This document shows positions 46,240 to 56,530 of a stretch of DNA of 64,000 bases, one piece after another. The stretch's first letter is position 1; each line of letters begins with the position of its first letter. A program made the position numbers and the translations under genes. This DNA comes from Capsicum annuum (taxonomy: Eukaryota; Streptophyta; Magnoliopsida; Solanales; Solanaceae): assembly GCF_002878395.1 (NCBI RefSeq), contig NC_061119.1, positions 18,597,331 to 18,661,330 of the forward strand, in the 5' to 3' direction. Below the pieces are notes generated by a model. That model saw only the letters and a program-made list of their open reading frames with translations. It made no database searches and had not been told where the DNA came from.

Positions 46240-47900
46240 CATGCAATTGCCAAAAGGGTAATTCAATTGAAATTATATAAAAACAATTAAAGTTGTAGTT
46301 GACCGAGTACTCTAGTTAACCCTATAAAAACTCACCCCTGGTCCTAGATTAATTAATTTAGGTACTATTAGTCTAACATATGAACTCAATTGAAATTGTA
46401 AAATATAAATGATCAATATGTTGTGTTAGATTTCTCATTTGTTGTAAATTATCAATCAAATTAGGTAACAACAGGTTATAAATCTGTTGTAAATTATCAA
46501 ACAGATTAAGTCATCAGTTACGACAGATTACCTATCTGTTGTAAATTATCAAATGGATTGTCATATGTCACAACAGATTACCCATATATTGTAAATTATC
46601 AAATAGGCGTTGTCATCTATTGTGGCTGACCCTATGAGAACTCACCTCTAGTCCTAGATTGATCGATAGTTTACCCTATGAGAACTCACCCCTAGTCTCA
46701 GATTATTCAATCAAGGTATTAGTACCCTAGTCCTACATTAATCAATTAAGGTATTAGTCTAACATATGAGGTAGTAAGAATCGGTTTGGCTCAGAGTTAT
46801 CGATCGATGACTCTGGTTGGGAGGAACGCAGTACCATCTCATCATGCAATTGCCAAAAGACTCAATTGAAGTTGTAGTTGACCCTATGAGAAATCACATT
46901 CGATTAAGGTATTAGTCTAACATATGAACTCAATTGAATTATATATAAGAAAATATTTAACCTGTTGCAACATATGTATTTTCTGTTGGATCAAATTGAA
47001 CAGATTATGTTATCTGTTGCAACATATTATGCATCTGTTGTAAACTATCAAATAGATTATGTCATTTGTTGTGACAGATCATGAATCTATTGTAAACTAT
47101 CAAAATATTGTAAACTATCAAAAAGATTAAGTCATCTGTTGTGATATATTACCCATCTATTGTAAATTATCAAATAGATTAAGTCATATATTGTAATAAA
47201 TTACCCATCTATTGTAAATTATCAAGTAGGCGTTGTCATTTATTATAGTTGACATTATAAGAACTCACCCCTAGTCCTAGATTAATCATTTAAGGTATTA
47301 GTTGAACATATCAGGTAGTAAGAATCAGTTCATCTCAGAGTGATCGATCGATGACTCTTTTTGGGAGAAACGCAGTACTGTCTCATCTTGCAATTGCCAA
47401 AAGACTCAATTGAAGTTGTAGTTGACCTTATGAGAACTCACCCCTAGTCCCAAATTATTCAATTAAGGTATTAGTACCCTAGTCCTAGATTAATTAAGGT
47501 ATTAGTCTAACATATGAGGTCGTAAGAATCAGTTCGACTCAGAGTTATCGATCGATGACTCTGGTCGGGAGAAACGTAGTACCACCTCATTATCCAATTG
47601 CCAAAAGACTCAATTGAAGTTGTAGTTGACCTTATGAGAACTCACCCCTAGTCCCAGATTATTCAATTAACGTATTAGTACCCTAGTCCTAGATTAATCA
47701 ATTAAGGTATTGGTATAACATATGAGGTAGTAAGAATCGGTTCAGCTCAGAGTGATTACTCGACGACTCTGGTCGGAAGGAAAACAATACTGTCTCATCT
47801 TACAATTGCCAAAAGACTCAAATTAAAGTTGTATTTAACTCCATGAGAACTCACATTTAATTAAGGTATTAGTCTAACGTATGAATTCAATTAAAATTAT
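46240..47900. repeat. Tandem array of ~205-215 bp units, interleaved with CAACAGAT motifs
   Basis: The unit contains CAATTGCCAAAAGACTCAA, GTTGTAGTTGACC, GAGAACTCACCCCTAGTCC and TCGATCGATGACTCTGG. Starts at 46243, 46845, 47386, 47600 and 47804 give spacings of about 602, 541, 214 and 204. The larger gaps contain TTGTAAATTATCAAACAGATT-type repeats. Confidence 0.8.
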
Positions 47901-47919
47901 ATATAAACAAATGTTCAAC

Positions 47920-48090
47920 CTATTGCAATAGATGTCTTTTCTGTTGGATCAAATCAAATAGATTAGGTAATCTATTGCAATATATTACGCATCTGTTTTA
48001 AACTATCAAACAGATTACGTCATTTATTGTGACAGATCACGAATCTATTGTAAATTATCAAACTGATTAAGTCATTTGTTGCACTTAAAT
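47920..48090. repeat. CAACAGAT-related motif array
   Basis: A short run of TCAAATAGATTAGGTAATC-type units at the end of the larger array. Confidence 0.6.
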
Positions 48091-48229
48091 GTTTTTAGAT
48101 CCTTTTTTTTATAAAGCAATTTAGGTATTTCCTGTCTGAGATAAAATAGTTAAAATACTAAGGTAGTAAAAAATATTACTCGGTACTACTTGGATAACTC
48201 AAAAATCTCCTGAGTGAGTAGTCTTATCT

Positions 48230-48540
48230 GGTCTTTTTAATGTCACCGTCTCCTCGTTCCCCTCAAAATTTATTAATAAATATTTAAAACCCCCCATATC
48301 TAGAACTCTCTCTCTTTTCTTCAGCCATAAAGTAGTCTAGACTCAAGTCATCACTCTTCTTTATTCTTTATTCTCAATTATCTTTGTTGTTTCCTTTTTT
48401 CCTCTCTTTTCTCTCTTCTTTCAGATGAGGATCCTTTAGGATCTTAACCAATCAATATCTTTTCTCGACTGAACTAAATGTTCTGATCTGTTTGCTTTTT
48501 TGACATTGCAGGTATGGTTCACTGTTCCTCTTTTCATCTT
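48230..48540 (+). other. Promoter- or 5'-UTR-like captured sequence
   Basis: A pyrimidine-rich tract (CTCTCTCTCTTTTCTTCAGCC) is followed by a TTGCAG acceptor-like site and a short ATG-containing segment. No protein motif follows before the internal end-like sequence at 48625. The role is a guess. Confidence 0.3.
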
Positions 48541-48624
48541 GTCTTCTTCTTTGTATGTCATTTAAGTCAAATATTTACATATGTTGCTATCAATGATTTA
48601 CCCATTACCAGTTTCCTATTTATT

Positions 48625-48672
48625 GAGAACATTGAAGGAAAGGTGACTTTTAAGTCTTGAATGAACGAACTG
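48625..48672 (+). repeat. Internal copy of the MULE left terminal sequence
   Basis: GAGAACATTGAAGGAAAGG, TGACTTTTAAG, TCTTGAATGAA closely matches the element's left end at 35820. It marks either an inner MULE boundary or a duplicated end. Confidence 0.7.
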
Positions 48673-48889
48673 TTATTTTTATTAAAATATGCAAAAAAAG
48701 TCATTTATTGGGAGAACTTAAAAAGCCTTGTTATCAGTATAGTTTTTTTTGTTGTCTTTTGTTTGGTACTTTGGTGGTGCTGTTGTTGGGGGTGGTGGTT
48801 GTGTTGGAACATGTGATGTTTGTGTTGTGGATGGTGTTGGAATATATGGTGTTTTTTTGTTTGTCTCTTTATTGCTGATGCTGTTATTG

Positions 48890-49110
48890 GTGGTGTTGCA
48901 ACAATTTCCTCAACTCTTCCAACTGATGAATTAACTGTTGGAATAGACGGAGCAACTGTTTGAAAAAATCAAACCAGTAGCAAGGCTGGTTTGATTTATT
49001 CCAACAGATGACCCATCTGTTGCAACATATCATCCATTCTTTGTAACGATGCCTCATCGATTGAACAGATGAGTAATTTGTTGCATCATCTTGGTCATCT
49101 GTTGATTTAT
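48890..49110. repeat. CAACAGAT/ATCTGTTG motif array
   Basis: Includes ACCCATCTGTTGCAACATAT at about 49010 and several half-sites. Confidence 0.75.
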
Positions 49111-49269
49111 TCAATTTTTTGTTACCCTTTTGGAAAGTTCTTTTTGTTCTTCTCTTGTTTGACATCAAATGTATTTATGTTATTTGCAGACAAAAGGATG
49201 TGAAATTAGATCCACTTTTGCCCGGCCAGCATTAAGGCTAGAGTAAAGATGAGTTCGGAGGCATAAGCT

Positions 49270-50895
49270 GCTTGTAGATGGAACCACTTCATATGTGGGA
49301 GGTATGTATTACTAATCAACCTATCATGAAAACACGCATCAAGTACAATGATTTTGTGAATGTTTGTTCTTTACCTATTAGGAATTAATCCTTCAAACAA
49401 GATATGGCATTTTACAGTTAAGATTGTTAGGTTCAAACTGGTATGGCTGAGAGAACAAGACAGTGTTGTCGATACCCCATTACAATTTAATGACGGTTCA
49501 TACTCATGTTTTTGTGTCAAGTTTGGGGAAGGTTCAAGTTTTTGGCGGCAGTGTAAATATCCAATAGTGATTGGACCGGTTTTAATGGCGCAATGGACTT
49601 GTTGAAAGGCCTTCAAAGCCTCGCACTGTAACAAACAACGATGGATCTAATAAAAATTTCCTTGGTCCAAATTTATATGGATGGGTTATTGGAGGAGACT
49701 ATTATACAACAGAAGGTGTTTGGGAGAAAACCTGTATAGGAAGAGGGAGGTTGAGAAGGCCATATATCATCTCAGTCCTTATTTAAGAAGATACACAGGG
49801 TCAGAAAGAAAGTGTAGCGAAATTAGCTTATGAAATTGACCTAAAAAATGAAAAAACTAGATGAGATGCGAATGTAAAAGTGTATCCAAAAATGAAAATC
49901 CATCAGTCGTTGAAGAAAAAAAAGAATGGTCAAGAGGAATTGAGCTGGTCACTTTGCTAGAGACTGCAACTAGCGAGTGCGGCCTCAACAAAGACCCACA
50001 AAATGCAGGACTAGAACTCTAAGGAAGCAGCTTCATGAGCATGGAAGGTGGTAAGATTGTCGGTTTGAATTGACATGTAGGTTTCAATTTTGACCGACAA
50101 TCTTACCACCTTCCATGCTTGCAAAGCTTTTTCCTTGGAGTTCTTGTCCTGCACTTTATGAGAGTCTTCATTAAGGCCACGCTCACTAGATGCATTCTCG
50201 AGCAAAGTGTCCAGCTCCAGTCCTGTTGATCATTATTCTTTGTTTTTCATTGACTGATGGATTTTTATATTTTGATACACTTCCACATTTAAAGCTCATC
50301 CAGTTTTTTTATTTCTCATGTGAATTTCATTGGCCAATTTTGCTACACTTTCCTTCCTACCCTGTGTTTTCTCTTAAACAAGGTCTGAAATGATATATGC
50401 CCTTCTCCACCTCCCCCTTCATGCATAGGTATTCTCCCAACCACCTTCTGCTGTAAAAAAGTCTTCTCCACCAATCCATTCATATAAATTTAGACCAGGG
50501 GAATTTCTATTGGTTATATCATTGTTTGCTGCATTGCGAGACTTTGAAGGTCTTTTAAGAAGTCCATTGTGCCATTAAAACTGGTCCAATCACTATTGGA
50601 TATTTACACTGCCGCCAAAAATTTAAACCCTTCCCCAAACTTGACACAAAAACATGAGCATGAATCATCATTAAATTGTAACAGGGTATCGACACCACCA
50701 TCTTGGAACCCTTCGGCCTTATCAGTTCACATCTATCAAACTAAACTGTATAATGCAGGATCTTGTTTGAAGGATTAGTGTCTAATTGGTAAAAAACTGC
50801 ATTCACAAAATCATTGCACTTTATGTGTGTCTTCACGGTAGCCTGATCAATAATATACATAACTCACATGCATGAAAATGGGATCCATTACACGT
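49270..50895. repeat. Large imperfect inverted repeat of an unidentified gene-like sequence
   Basis: Arms of about 790-800 bp face each other around 50041-50116. The core is a perfect 23-nt inverted pair (ATGGAAGGTGGTAAGATTGTCGG at 50041-50063 and its complement at 50094-50116) with a 30-nt loop. The arms share blocks such as ATCCTTCAAACAAGATC, GGCGGCAGTGTAAATATCCAATAG and TGCAGGAC. The sequence looks codon-like (FWRQCKYPIVIGPVLMAQW in one arm, NLYEWIGGEDFFTAEGGW in the other). Right-arm minus strand reads SSERGLNEDSHKVQDKNSKE. I could not name the source gene. Each arm carries separate stops. Confidence 0.8.
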
Positions 50896-51029
50896 ATCTT
50901 ATTCTTCCTACCCCATCAGGACATGTGAGATAGTGTTGTTTATTTATCTGTACGAATGTGATGGCTATTAAAATGGAGGTGTGAAGAGTCATGACTTTTT
51001 ATCTTAACACATTCAAAACAGCTGATGAA

Positions 51030-51165
51030 TTGAAATCTCCATTTGTTGCAAATGACGAATCAGCTGTTGGAAGAAATCAAAACATCTCCTCCAACATATG
51101 GTCCATCTGTTGCAATAGATAATCCATATGTTGCAACAGATGGTAAATCTGTTGTGATAGACCAG
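51030..51165. repeat. CAACAGAT/ATCTGTTG motif array
   Basis: Units GGTCCATCTGTTGCAATAGA and TTGCAACAGATGGTAAATC. Confidence 0.75.
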
Positions 51166-51469
51166 ACTTTTTTTTATTCATCTACACGTATGTGATTACT
51201 TCTTGCTAAAAATGTTTATTTCAATCTAGCGTTCCTATTTATAAAATCAAGAGAATTTTATTATATTCTTCCAAGATTACCCCTATTATTAAATGACTAC
51301 ATAAAGTATATTATTCATATTTATACTTTCAAATCATAATTAATAAGGCCAATTTGGTAAAATAATCACCTAATTTACATTTTTATTAATTGGTGTGCCA
51401 AGCCCATAGGGCCCAACTAATACGAAGCGGAGGGACTATTAAAAAGAGGTGAAGACTTTTTATCTAACA

Positions 51470-51750
51470 CATTCAAAATAGCTAATGAACCAAATACTCC
51501 ATCTGCTGAAATTGAAACTGATGAATCAGCTGCTAGAAGATATCAAAACATCCCCTCCAACATATACTATCCATCTGTCACAACAGATAATACATAAGTT
51601 GCATCAGATATCTTATCTGTTGCATATACAAACCATCTTTTGCAATAGATGATAAATCTGTTTTGACAGCTGTCTGTTGCACATTCAATCCATCTGTTGC
51701 AACAGATGCTAAATCTATTAAAAATGTTGGATGATCTATTGCAATAGCTC
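51470..51750. repeat. CAACAGAT/ATCTGTTG motif array with a perfect palindrome
   Basis: The exact 16-nt palindrome ATCTGTTGCAACAGAT is at 51692-51707, surrounded by variants. Confidence 0.85.
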
Positions 51751-52143
51751 AATAATAATAGATTTTATATAGTCTCAAACTGCTATGAAAAGGTGAGAAG
51801 TAATTAATGTAAAAGAAAAAGTCGCAACTTTTCATAGAAAACAAAATGCCACCAGTTTGAATGTAAATTAATACAATGGACTTGACCAGTCCTGCATTTT
51901 GGCCTGACACGTCCAGATTCAATTCTCTATAAATGGGTCCCTCTTTAGTCTTCATTCAACTCTATTTATTTCTTGTATTTTTTCCTTTCGTGTGACATCT
52001 TCAACCACTTCTCTTTAAAGAGCATATTCCTTTCTCGTTGAGGTAAGTTTTTTTTCTGGTGTAAATTTACCAGTTGATCGTATATGTTGTATTACATTTT
52101 GGAATTTTTTCTTTACATTTATCAATTCATGCGTGTTCTAGAT

Positions 52144-52266
52144 ATGGTTGATCCTTTTTTAGACATTGCTATTCTACGCGACACAGTGTGGGAATTTCAA
52201 AGGAAGGTTAATGACCTGCAGAACGAGTTGGTCGTTGTGAGAGCGACGATGTTCAGAGAGATGTAG
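52144..52266 (+). CDS. Small helical ORF (40 residues) inside the MULE, unknown function
   Basis: ATG at 52144 gives MVDPFLDIAILRDTVWEF, then QRKVNDLQNELVVVRATM, then FREM and a stop. In the same frame after the stop it continues TLMRALLLQVDWSAVNNDNN to 52331, so the longer form may have lost its reading frame to one TAG. Heptad-like Leu/Val spacing suggests a coiled coil. It is preceded by a leader with a TATAAATGG box near 51930 and a GTAAG-like donor at 52042. I do not recognise a family. It could be a remnant of a captured gene. Confidence 0.45.
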   Translation: MVDPFLDIAILRDTVWEFQRKVNDLQNELVVVRATMFREM

Positions 52267-52554
52267 ACGCTGATGAGAGCCCTGCTGCTGCAAGTTGATT
52301 GGTCGGCTGTCAATAATGATAATAATAATTAGAATGTGTTTTTTGTTTTAGCGTATGTATTTTAATTTTTCTATATCGGATCTATACCTAATGTATTTTA
52401 TTTTTTGTTTAATGAAAAATTTACTTTTAGTCAGACTTTGGCGTTTTAATTCTTATTTAATTTTCATTATGTCTATTTCTTCTAATCTAATACATGTCAA
52501 CATATCGACGGTTGGAGGCAATGTTGAATCCAGTAGCACTAGCAATTTTGGCTT

Positions 52555-52705
52555 TTGAGTTCTTTCAACAGATGGACCATGTGTTGGAACTGATTGGTCA
52601 TCTATTGGGTTTCAACAAATTATCCATCTGTTTCAACAGATTTGTCATCTATTGGAGGAAAGCATTTCAGTTGTTTGTGTAACTGTTGAGAATAATTGTG
52701 GTCTG
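52555..52705. repeat. CAACAGAT/ATCTGTTG motif array
   Basis: Units TTCAACAGATGGACCATGTG and CATCTGTTTCAACAGATTTG. Confidence 0.7.
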
Positions 52706-52877
52706 TTGTATTACTTAGTTCATGTTTTTCCTCTTTTTATTGATGCACAAGTTATTTAAAAAAAAAGACATTTTATATATAATAAATGATTACATTAGGA
52801 TCACAACGATGAGTTAAATATATAAAAGTTCACAACAAACAAATAAACAACAACACAAGTTTCTACAATTACAACGA

Positions 52878-55190
52878 TCATGGTGGATTATGATTTGGGC
52901 ATGTAGTTCTTTTGTGGCCAGCGCACTTACATATCGAGCACTTATATCTTCTTGATGAAAATGATTCTCCAACTCCGCGCCTTCTTTTATATAGATTTCT
53001 TCCCTGTTTGATAGTGCTCGGGTCAATATATGGAGGAGGTATTAATCTCCCCATAAGCTCTACTGAAACAACCCAAGATTCTTCGGGAGGCACCGGAGTA
53101 ATATGCCCACTATATGCCATTTCATATTTTTCCACCAAATAATATTGAGAGGAGTGCTCGTAAACTTCAGGTCCATATTTATGGCCGTATTGAGCTCAAA
53201 GGGCCGCCATAGCATGCGGACAAGGTATTTTGTCCAAGTTAAAAACTCTACACGTACAAGATCTTGTTTGAAGATCGACCGTAGCGACATCACCATGATC
53301 GGTGATACGGAATTTGTAATCTGCTATTTTATGAGAGAATAACCTATTCCCCAAACTGATGTTTGTTGGTATTTTCTTTTCAATTTTGAGAAAAAAATTA
53401 TGGGCACTTGAACTGCACACACTTTTCGTTAAAACAATCGCTATACTTCTCGTTTATTTTTTCAAACATAGCCTTGATGGAAAATTCTCTTTCATCGCCA
53501 AACAATGAATTCACCAATTCAGCTATGTTTGATGTCAAAATATTGTACCTATAGAAAAGAATCACTTAGTACGACATCATACTAAACTTGTAAATCAAAC
53601 AAGACATTATATTAAGAATGTACCTATTTGCTAGACAGAATGCCCGGCTCCATCTCTCGAAATTGACACGTACGAGAAATTTTGCTACTTTGGGATTCAC
53701 ATCCGCTATTTGATTGAAATGGTCTATAAACTCCTCTCTACTATATGCTTTAGCTGCTCTATAAAAAAAGGTGATGACCCTTTCATTATGATAGTTACTT
53801 CGAATGTTCTCTCCAAGATGCCTGATGCAACAACCAAAGTAAGCTGAAGTGAAGAAAAGTGAACCCATCTTTGGAATACATGGATGCATATCCGATACAA
53901 AACACAACTCTTCAGTATCTTCGACGCAGCGTCGCAGTTGTTCAAAAAAAATCATCAGAGGCATCACATTCCTTGTCTGCTACATAAAAAGTGATAGGAA
54001 ATTTATGATTCTCCGTATCCTGCGCCACCGCCGCTAGCAGAATTCCATTATACCTGCTCCTCAAGAAGGTACCATTGATGGCTATTCCTTTTCTCAAATG
54101 TCAAAAACCTTGAATCCAAGCACCATAGGATACAAAAAAGTACTTGAACCTTCCATTTTCATCTAGATGTAATGTCGTCTTACTTCCGGGATTTGTGGAC
54201 TCAATCATGTAACGGTAAGTATCCAAGACTTTATACCCATGCTCTAGTGTCCCCCTATCCAGGTCCTTGGTAATCCCCATGGCCGTATATAACTTCCAAT
54301 AACCGACCAGGACACCCAAATTCTTAAGGAGTTAATTGGCCATAAGCCTTGTTAAAGAGCCTTTGCCATCGGGGAAACTACTCTTGAAATATTCACCGAG
54401 GACCTTTGCCGTGGCGTGAGGATTTTAGCTTGAGTTGTGCTCTGAACCACATGTGTGATGCTTTTCATGTTTATGAATGACGAATCTGTCAGCACTTGCG
54501 TACTTCACCGCTCTCAACCACCACTTGAAGTTCGAATTAGAACATTTGAAGCAAAAGATACTACTCGAATTAATCACCTTCTTTATTCTGAAATCTTTTT
54601 TCAAGCAAGAAATAAACAAAGTGTTAGATAGTTCATTATTGTCCTTGAATGACATTCCAATAAAATGTCGGTCCCGTCGTCTTAAAGATTTCCAAACTGT
54701 GTCAATTGAGAAAAACTGCACATTGTATTGGTTGCATCAATGGGCGTAGGTATTTGATCATCATCTGGAATATTTATGTATAATCATCCAACCTATCATC
54801 AAAGAAGTCTTCTTTTTCTTCTTCTTTTTCTTCTTCTACATTCTGGTTCTCACTCTCTCTCGCCTTTTCAACTATGTACACCCTTAACACTGGCCTGGTT
54901 GAATGACTTAGATAAGTACGCAACCGAACCTGATCGGTTATCTTGAAAGGTAGTACCCTCTGATATTCAAAGGAGTTGTGCATGTAGCTGATGGCAAATT
55001 CTTTCGGTTAACAATTCAGTCCACAAAAGCTGATGATTAAGTTCACAAAATCATTATACAAAACATCACTTTGGACTGTCATAGCTATTGTCTCTAGCAT
55101 TTTACCCTCCTTCCAACGCCATACATATCGATTGCTCTTCTCGACCCATTGACCATGACAATCCACCCCTATTGTGATTGATCCCTCCAT
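52878..55190 (-). pseudogene. mudrA: Mutator-like transposase (mudrA type), nearly full length, disabled
   Basis: From ATG 55190: MEGSITIGVDCHGQWVEKSN, an in-frame TAA at 55008, then KEFAISYMHNSFEY and an acidic stretch. A frameshift leads to the MuDR DNA-binding region at 54721 (FIGMSFKDNNELSN, then HTCGSEHNSS). Next is the catalytic core, where GIAINGTFLRSRYNG has Asn at the first DDE aspartate, while LCFVSDMH keeps the second Asp. A T8 homopolymer near 53945 shifts the frame. An intron (about 53551-53633) splits LANR from YNILTSNIAELVNSLF. The SWIM domain reads SCTCRVFNLDKIPCPH and the C-terminal zinc knuckle CSICKCAGHKRTTC. All parts are in family order. At least three stops, two frameshifts and the D to N change make it inactive. 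Confidence 0.9.
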
Positions 55191-55249
55191 TAGTGTTACC
55201 TAAATAAAGCATTTGTTAAAAAAAGTTGATAGTGACTTCATAGTGCCAT

Positions 55250-55720
55250 GAATGAATCCCAACAAATGTGTTATCTGTTGCAATAGGTAAGTGATGAGTC
55301 GCAACATATTCTTACCTATTGGGATTTATGTTACGCTCCTAAATATCTATTGCAACAGATAAAGCGCCTGTTGGAATTGATGTTACAACTAAATCACCTT
55401 TGAAGCTGATTCCAACAGATGAGTGATAGTTGCAACAGATAATTAACCTGTTGGGACAGATGACTTACTTGTTCCAACAGGTTATTAATCTGTTATAACA
55501 GATGTGGGAATCATTTTCAGGTTCTGTTGCAACAGGTAACTAATCTGTTGCAACATATATGTCAAATGTTGCAACAGATGACCCATCTATTTAAACATGA
55601 ATCTAACATATCAGTCTTTCGTTGAAACAAATGTCTCATCTATCGCAATAGATGATTTATCTATTTAAACAGATGGATCTTATGTTGGATTCATGATTGG
55701 GTTCTATCTATTATTGAAAA
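55250..55720. repeat. CAACAGAT/ATCTGTTG motif array upstream of mudrA
   Basis: Dense copies, for example ACTAATCTGTTGCAACATAT and TTGCAACAGATGACCCATC, directly upstream of the transposase start. Confidence 0.85.
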
Positions 55721-56182
55721 ACAACAACACAATAGCAGTTACCCAGATGACAAATTCAACTAAAAATCATAATTTGACTTACCAACGTCTCCTATGAAGT
55801 AATGCCAAAGTGAAAAGTAATGTTCAAAACAAAATTTGACCTAAGAAATTAGTCAAATAGCAACAATAGCTGTGACAACAATAACAACAAATGGTCAACA
55901 AGAACAAGGTAAAGATGATAATAAAGTAGAAGATGATGATAATGAATTTGAAGATGATGAATGAAGCAGCAACAACAATGAACAACAAAAATTGCTAAGA
56001 GAGAGAAAACAATAATGGATGAGAAGAGAGAGAAAGACACCTTTTTTTCCTCCGTTTTCTGTTATATAGGCTAATATTTGGATCAAAGTGTAAATTTAAA
56101 AACTTGTGGGTTATTTTTAAACTTTTTCAACTTTCTTAATCCATAATAAAGTAATTGTCATCTCCACCTAATAATTAAAACT

Positions 56183-56237
56183 TGTGTCACCTACACCTCA
56201 TTTTAAAACTCTTTTGTCACCTGTGGCCCAAATCCCC
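56183..56237 (-). repeat. Right terminal inverted repeat of MULE
   Basis: The reverse complement begins GGGGATTTGGGCCACAGG, TGACAAAAGAGTTTTAAAA. It matches the left end in spacing of its GGTGAC blocks. Confidence 0.65.
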
Positions 56238-56246
56238 TTGTGAGTG
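56238..56246. repeat. 9-bp target duplication TTGTGAGTG (right)
   Basis: Identical to 35811-35819. Confidence 0.9.
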
Positions 56247-56530
56247 ATTGTATTTTGTGTGAGGTGTAGTATGTATATAGTGTATTGTTTCCCAAAAGGA
56301 AAGAAATATAAGGGAAGGGTTATGTGGGGTAGGGATAGGGTGGTTATGTGTTGTCAAAATTTTATCGAGGGGTTAATTTTGTTACCAAAAAAATATTGGG
56401 ATTTGGGTTTGTTAGGGGTTTGTTATTTTGTCTTCTAGTGGAGAAATTATCACATGATTGAGGGTACACGATATGATAGGGTAAATAAATAAAAATACAC
56501 TCTTGGGAGGGACAAAATTACGTGTTTACA
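56247..56530 (-). repeat. Displaced terminal piece of the Tat/Ogre-like 5' LTR
   Basis: Matches 26604-26887 (for example GTTTGTTAGGGGTTTGTTA and GGACAAAATTA). It completes the LTR interrupted at 35819. The frame at 56244-56438 is the counterpart of 26598-26795 and is not a gene. Confidence 0.88.

Larger units (their letters stand above)
35820..56237. mobile_element. 20.4 kb Mutator-like element with DUF1985/Ulp1 cargo (Kaonashi-like), possibly composite
   Basis: It is bounded by TTGTGAGTG duplications. The left end (AGGTGTCTTTTAAGTTTTGA, then ATTGGTGACA) and the inverted right end (AGGTGACAAAAGAGTTTT, then GTAGGTGACA) are similar over about 53 bp, as diverged terminal repeats. Contents left to right: a plus-strand DUF1985 gene, a GRF zinc-finger pseudogene, a minus-strand DUF1985-Ulp1 gene, a 210-bp tandem array, an internal end-like sequence at 48625, a 1.6 kb inverted repeat, a small ORF and a minus-strand mudrA-like transposase. 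MULEs that carry Ulp1-like genes (Kaonashi) are known in plants. The double, inverted cargo suggests that one MULE landed in another. Confidence 0.85.
24951..56530 (-). mobile_element. Tat/Ogre-like Ty3/gypsy element, minus strand, split by a 20 kb MULE
   Basis: The LTRs read TGTAGACAC...GGGTGTGACA on the minus strand. The left copy is 24951-26887. The right copy is 34164-35819 plus 56247-56530, after removing the MULE and one copy of its 9-bp duplication. The two LTRs are then about 1,937 and 1,940 bp. A tRNA-Arg-type primer site follows the right LTR and gag remnants lie at 31.3-32.6 kb. No RT or integrase was found in the 7.3 kb interior, which instead holds tandem repeats. It is therefore a non-autonomous derivative. 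Flanks CCCAT and CCTTT match at only 3 of 5 positions, so the target duplication is eroded. Confidence 0.85.
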
